Positions 3,416 to 5,952 of a stretch of 5,952 nucleotides of DNA are shown one piece after another (within the stretch, counting starts at the first letter, position 1; every line of letters starts with the position of its first letter). The notes under the pieces were generated by a model. The model saw nothing but the letters and a program-made list of their open reading frames with translations, was not told where the DNA came from and searched no databases. The position numbers and the translations under genes were made by a program. Source of the DNA: Symbiobacteriaceae bacterium (GTDB taxonomy: Bacteria > Bacillota > JAAYKD01 > WRDA01); the NCBI GenBank assembly GCA_009783675.1, contig WRDA01000095.1:1-5952 (forward strand). Reading direction: 5' to 3'.

Positions 3416-5911
3416 ATGCTGCGAAAACTCTTTGCAGGCCTCCTCTTCATCACCCTGTTGCTATGCTTTACGGCTTGTGATGAAACTGATGTCACACCAC
3501 CGCTTAGTCAGGTTGCCAGCACTGTCAGCAATCCGGTGCCGGCTCAACCAGCTACCCCAGCAACTACTGGCCTGGCGGTAACCCCCCTGACCACGCAGCC
3601 ACGTTCGACTGAAGCGGTAACCGAACCGGAAGCCGAGCCAGAGGACGAAATTCCTGATGTCAGTTCCGAAGTTTATGATGCGGTGGATACTACACTTCTC
3701 ACCAGTTATGATGGTCCTCCCGGAACCTGGGCAATCTACTGGTATCTCTGTGGTACCGACCTGGAGACCTATGATGGCTGTGCCACCGATGATCTCATCG
3801 AAATGCTGGAGGTTGAACTGCCGGAGAACGTCACCGTGGTCATCGCCACCGGTGGCGCAGAGATGTGGCAAAACTCTGTCATCGAAGCCGATGTACTGGA
3901 GCGCTATACCTATATCGGTGACACTCTGACCTTCATCGGCGATCTCCCTCTGGCTAGCATGGCCGATCCCCGGACTCTCATCGATTTCTTAGACTTTTGC
4001 AACACGAACTACCCTGCGGAGAAACAGGCCCTGATCATCTGGGATCATGGCGGTGGATCGATCGGTGGCATGCTCTCGGATGAGTTCTTTCCCGATGATG
4101 TTCTTACCCTGCCACAGTTCAAACAGGTATTGGAAGCGGTTCCTCTCGTCTCCGGTAAGTTTGAGTTCGTAGGCATCGATGCCTGCCTGATGGCGACTAT
4201 CGATATGGTTGGCGTCCTGGCAGATCACGCGCGCTATCTGATCGCCTCCGAAGAGATCGAACCCGGCTGTGGCTGGGACTACGAAGGGCTGTTCAGGGCT
4301 CTGGCTGCAGATACAACCATCGATGGCCGTCAGTTAGGTATCGCCATCTGTGATTCCTACTACAACACCTGTGCAGCTTTGGGTTACGAGAAAACGATCA
4401 CCCTCTCGGTGATCGACCTGGCCAAAGCCGGGCCGCTCCTGGCTGCCTATGATGCCGTGGGTGAGGAAGCTTTGCTGCGGGCTATGTCCGAGCGTCAGGC
4501 CTTCATCAGCGCTTATGGCCGTGCTGCCTATGCTGCCGAGTACTATGGCAAGGGACTCAACGACATGGTGGACCTGGGGGATCTTATTCGCAAAGCCGGG
4601 GATCTTCTGCCTTCTAACGGTAGAGTCCTACTCAGCGCCTTAAACGATGCCGTAGCCTATCAGGTAAAGGGGGAGTATCGCTCCAACGCCAGTGGACTGG
4701 CTTGCTATCATCTCTATTCGGGTTCCAGGGAGAGTCTGGAGACCTTTTATACCTTAGAGACCAGCCTGCCTTTTCGCTACTTTTACGAGTACTCCGCCAC
4801 CCGGCGTCTATCTGACTCCGGGCAGGCTTATGTTCAATATCTCAGCAGCATGAGCAGCGAGGTTTCATCTTCCCTGGCAGGAGGAATAGAAACTCTTCCC
4901 GAAACCGAGAGCCTTGGTTACGCCGACTTTCCAGTTTATATAGGTGAGGATCAACGCTGGCATCTGGATCTGGGTCCGGAGCTGGCTGATAATCTGGCAG
5001 CCGTATTTGTCAACCTCTCCTGGGTGGAACCGGTCAGCGGTATGCAAGTCTTGTGGGGTACCAATACCGATCTGATCTCCGATTGGGAGAATGGACTATT
5101 CATCGAGGATTTCAGCGATCTGTGGGGCAGCATTGACAATGCTCAGGTCTATATGGAACTCATCTCCATCGAAAACGGGCGCATCCTCTACTCTTGTCCC
5201 ATCGAGTTAGACGAGGAAGTCTACGACCTGCATGTCGGCTTTAGCAAGGGAGAGTACGAAATTCTCTCGGCGGTGAAACGCAGCCATTCCCTCATCGCCT
5301 CCAAGAACCAGCGTATTCTGCAGCCAGGTGAAATCATCTATCCCATTCACTATGTGGTGCCGATGTTGGAGACCGGCCCGGGGGAGATCGTCGAAATCCC
5401 TATGGGTCAGGCTGTAATCAGCGAAACCACTTCCTTCTATGCCAGGCCTTTAGGCAATGGCTACTTCAAGTTAACCTTCCAGATGGTAGATTTCAGCGGT
5501 AACTCCTGGCATTCCGCCGAATGCTCCTTCAGGGTGCGCAACGGTGAAATCACGCGCCTGCCCGGGGGAGTGAACCCCATGGCTGCAGAGACACCAGAAG
5601 GCTTTGTCGAAATCCTCAATATCAGGGAAGACAGTTGGTTTAACAGCTCCTGGAATCAAAACATCCCCTACACCTATGCTTCAGTCTCTCCTCAGCTCTA
5701 CCGTTCCCTGGCCGATATCCTGGAGCTCACTTCTCCCCGGGACAGCAATACAGGCACCTACACCATCCAGATTACCTCCGATACCATCGACCTCAGTCAG
5801 TATCTCGGTACGGAACTGGCCTATGTCTCCGGTTATATCTACGCCAAGGAATCTGTTTTCGAACGCCGGGACATTATCCTGGTCATCGAAGAACTCATCG
5901 AGGTATGGTGA
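3416..5911 (+). CDS. Clostripain-family (peptidase C11) cysteine protease, lipoprotein
   Basis: 831 aa from ATG 3416; ATG 3371 would add 15 polar residues before the signal peptide and has no ribosome binding site. Seen: a signal peptide with R3-K4, a hydrophobic core and a lipobox ending FTAC (lipidated C21); a Thr/Pro then Glu/Pro-rich spacer (about 25-85); a C11 domain (about 103-465); and a C-terminal extension of about 365 residues with no domain I recognise. In the C11 domain, YWYLCGTDLE opens the fold, WDHGGG carries the catalytic H211, GIDACLMA carries the catalytic C257, and ASEEIEPGCGWDYEG follows as expected for the family. Clostripain-type enzymes cut after Arg or Lys; the Asp two residues before the catalytic Cys (D255) fits that preference. 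No Lys or Arg occurs between residues 212 and 235, where family members are often self-cleaved. It is the last gene of the operon, 56 bases after the small lipoprotein. It probably acts on the outer face of the membrane; its substrate is unknown. Confidence 0.93.
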   Translation: MLRKLFAGLLFITLLLCFTACDETDVTPPLSQVASTVSNPVPAQPATPATTGLAVTPLTTQPRSTEAVTEPEAEPEDEIPDVSSEVYDAVDTTLLTSYDGPPGTWAIYWYLCGTDLETYDGCATDDLIEMLEVELPENVTVVIATGGAEMWQNSVIEADVLERYTYIGDTLTFIGDLPLASMADPRTLIDFLDFCNTNYPAEKQALIIWDHGGGSIGGMLSDEFFPDDVLTLPQFKQVLEAVPLVSGKFEFVGIDACLMATIDMVGVLADHARYLIASEEIEPGCGWDYEGLFRALAADTTIDGRQLGIAICDSYYNTCAALGYEKTITLSVIDLAKAGPLLAAYDAVGEEALLRAMSERQAFISAYGRAAYAAEYYGKGLNDMVDLGDLIRKAGDLLPSNGRVLLSALNDAVAYQVKGEYRSNASGLACYHLYSGSRESLETFYTLETSLPFRYFYEYSATRRLSDSGQAYVQYLSSMSSEVSSSLAGGIETLPETESLGYADFPVYIGEDQRWHLDLGPELADNLAAVFVNLSWVEPVSGMQVLWGTNTDLISDWENGLFIEDFSDLWGSIDNAQVYMELISIENGRILYSCPIELDEEVYDLHVGFSKGEYEILSAVKRSHSLIASKNQRILQPGEIIYPIHYVVPMLETGPGEIVEIPMGQAVISETTSFYARPLGNGYFKLTFQMVDFSGNSWHSAECSFRVRNGEITRLPGGVNPMAAETPEGFVEILNIREDSWFNSSWNQNIPYTYASVSPQLYRSLADILELTSPRDSNTGTYTIQITSDTIDLSQYLGTELAYVSGYIYAKESVFERRDIILVIEELIEVW

Positions 5912-5952
5912 GATTAGGATTTAGGATTTAGGATTTAGGATTTGGGATTTAG
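5912..5952 (+). repeat. Tandem GATTTAG heptamer array (runs off the window)
   Basis: Immediately after the protease stop come a 6-base partial unit (GATTAG, 5912-5917), three perfect GATTTAG units (5918-5938), one variant GATTTGG (5939-5945) and a further GATTTAG (5946-5952) at the window edge. Heptameric intergenic tandem repeats of this sort are known in several bacterial lineages. The array begins one base after the TGA, and no terminator hairpin is visible before it. Confidence 0.88.

Noticed and set aside
5912..5952. True telomere or linear replicon end
   Set aside because: The unit GATTTAG only resembles telomeric repeats. The array begins right after a bacterial gene and the sequence is cut by the window edge, so there is no evidence of a DNA end.

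Overview
The window reads as part of a bacterial chromosome with moderate GC and strong Shine-Dalgarno sites (AGAAGGAG, AAAGGAG). It carries two lipoproteins with type II signal peptides, one of them a clostripain-family (C11) protease, and a zinc-ribbon membrane protein with Pro/Gln- and Thr/Ser/Pro-rich linkers. That mix fits an anaerobic Bacillota (Clostridia-like) lineage best, with Chloroflexota as the main alternative. This placement is inference; no rRNA or marker gene is present.

Layout. Bases 1-71 are the C-terminal tail of an unidentified upstream gene. Bases 72-499 are non-coding and unusually structured. They hold three palindromes with a shared GTACCCCC right arm, a 23-bp direct repeat whose two copies can compete for the same downstream complement, a further small hairpin, and a strong intrinsic terminator (366-403). 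The terminator separates the upstream transcription unit from the three genes that follow.

Bases 500-5911 hold three same-strand genes with no terminator visible between them, so they are probably one operon. Gene 1 (500-2632) is a 710-aa single-span membrane protein with a cytoplasmic zinc ribbon, a duplicated Pro/Gln-rich segment, and three probable extracytoplasmic domains joined by Pro/Thr/Ser linkers. Gene 2 (2637-3359) is a small lipoprotein of no family I recognise; it starts at a GTG four bases after gene 1's stop. Gene 3 (3416-5911) is a large lipoprotein with a complete C11 catalytic His/Cys pair and a long C-terminal extension of unknown function. All three products should sit at or outside the cytoplasmic membrane. 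The working inference is a cell-envelope module in which a surface-tethered Arg/Lys-type protease acts with a membrane protein that has a cytoplasmic zinc-ribbon head, plus an accessory lipoprotein.

Bases 5912-5952 begin a tandem GATTTAG heptamer array that runs off the window end.
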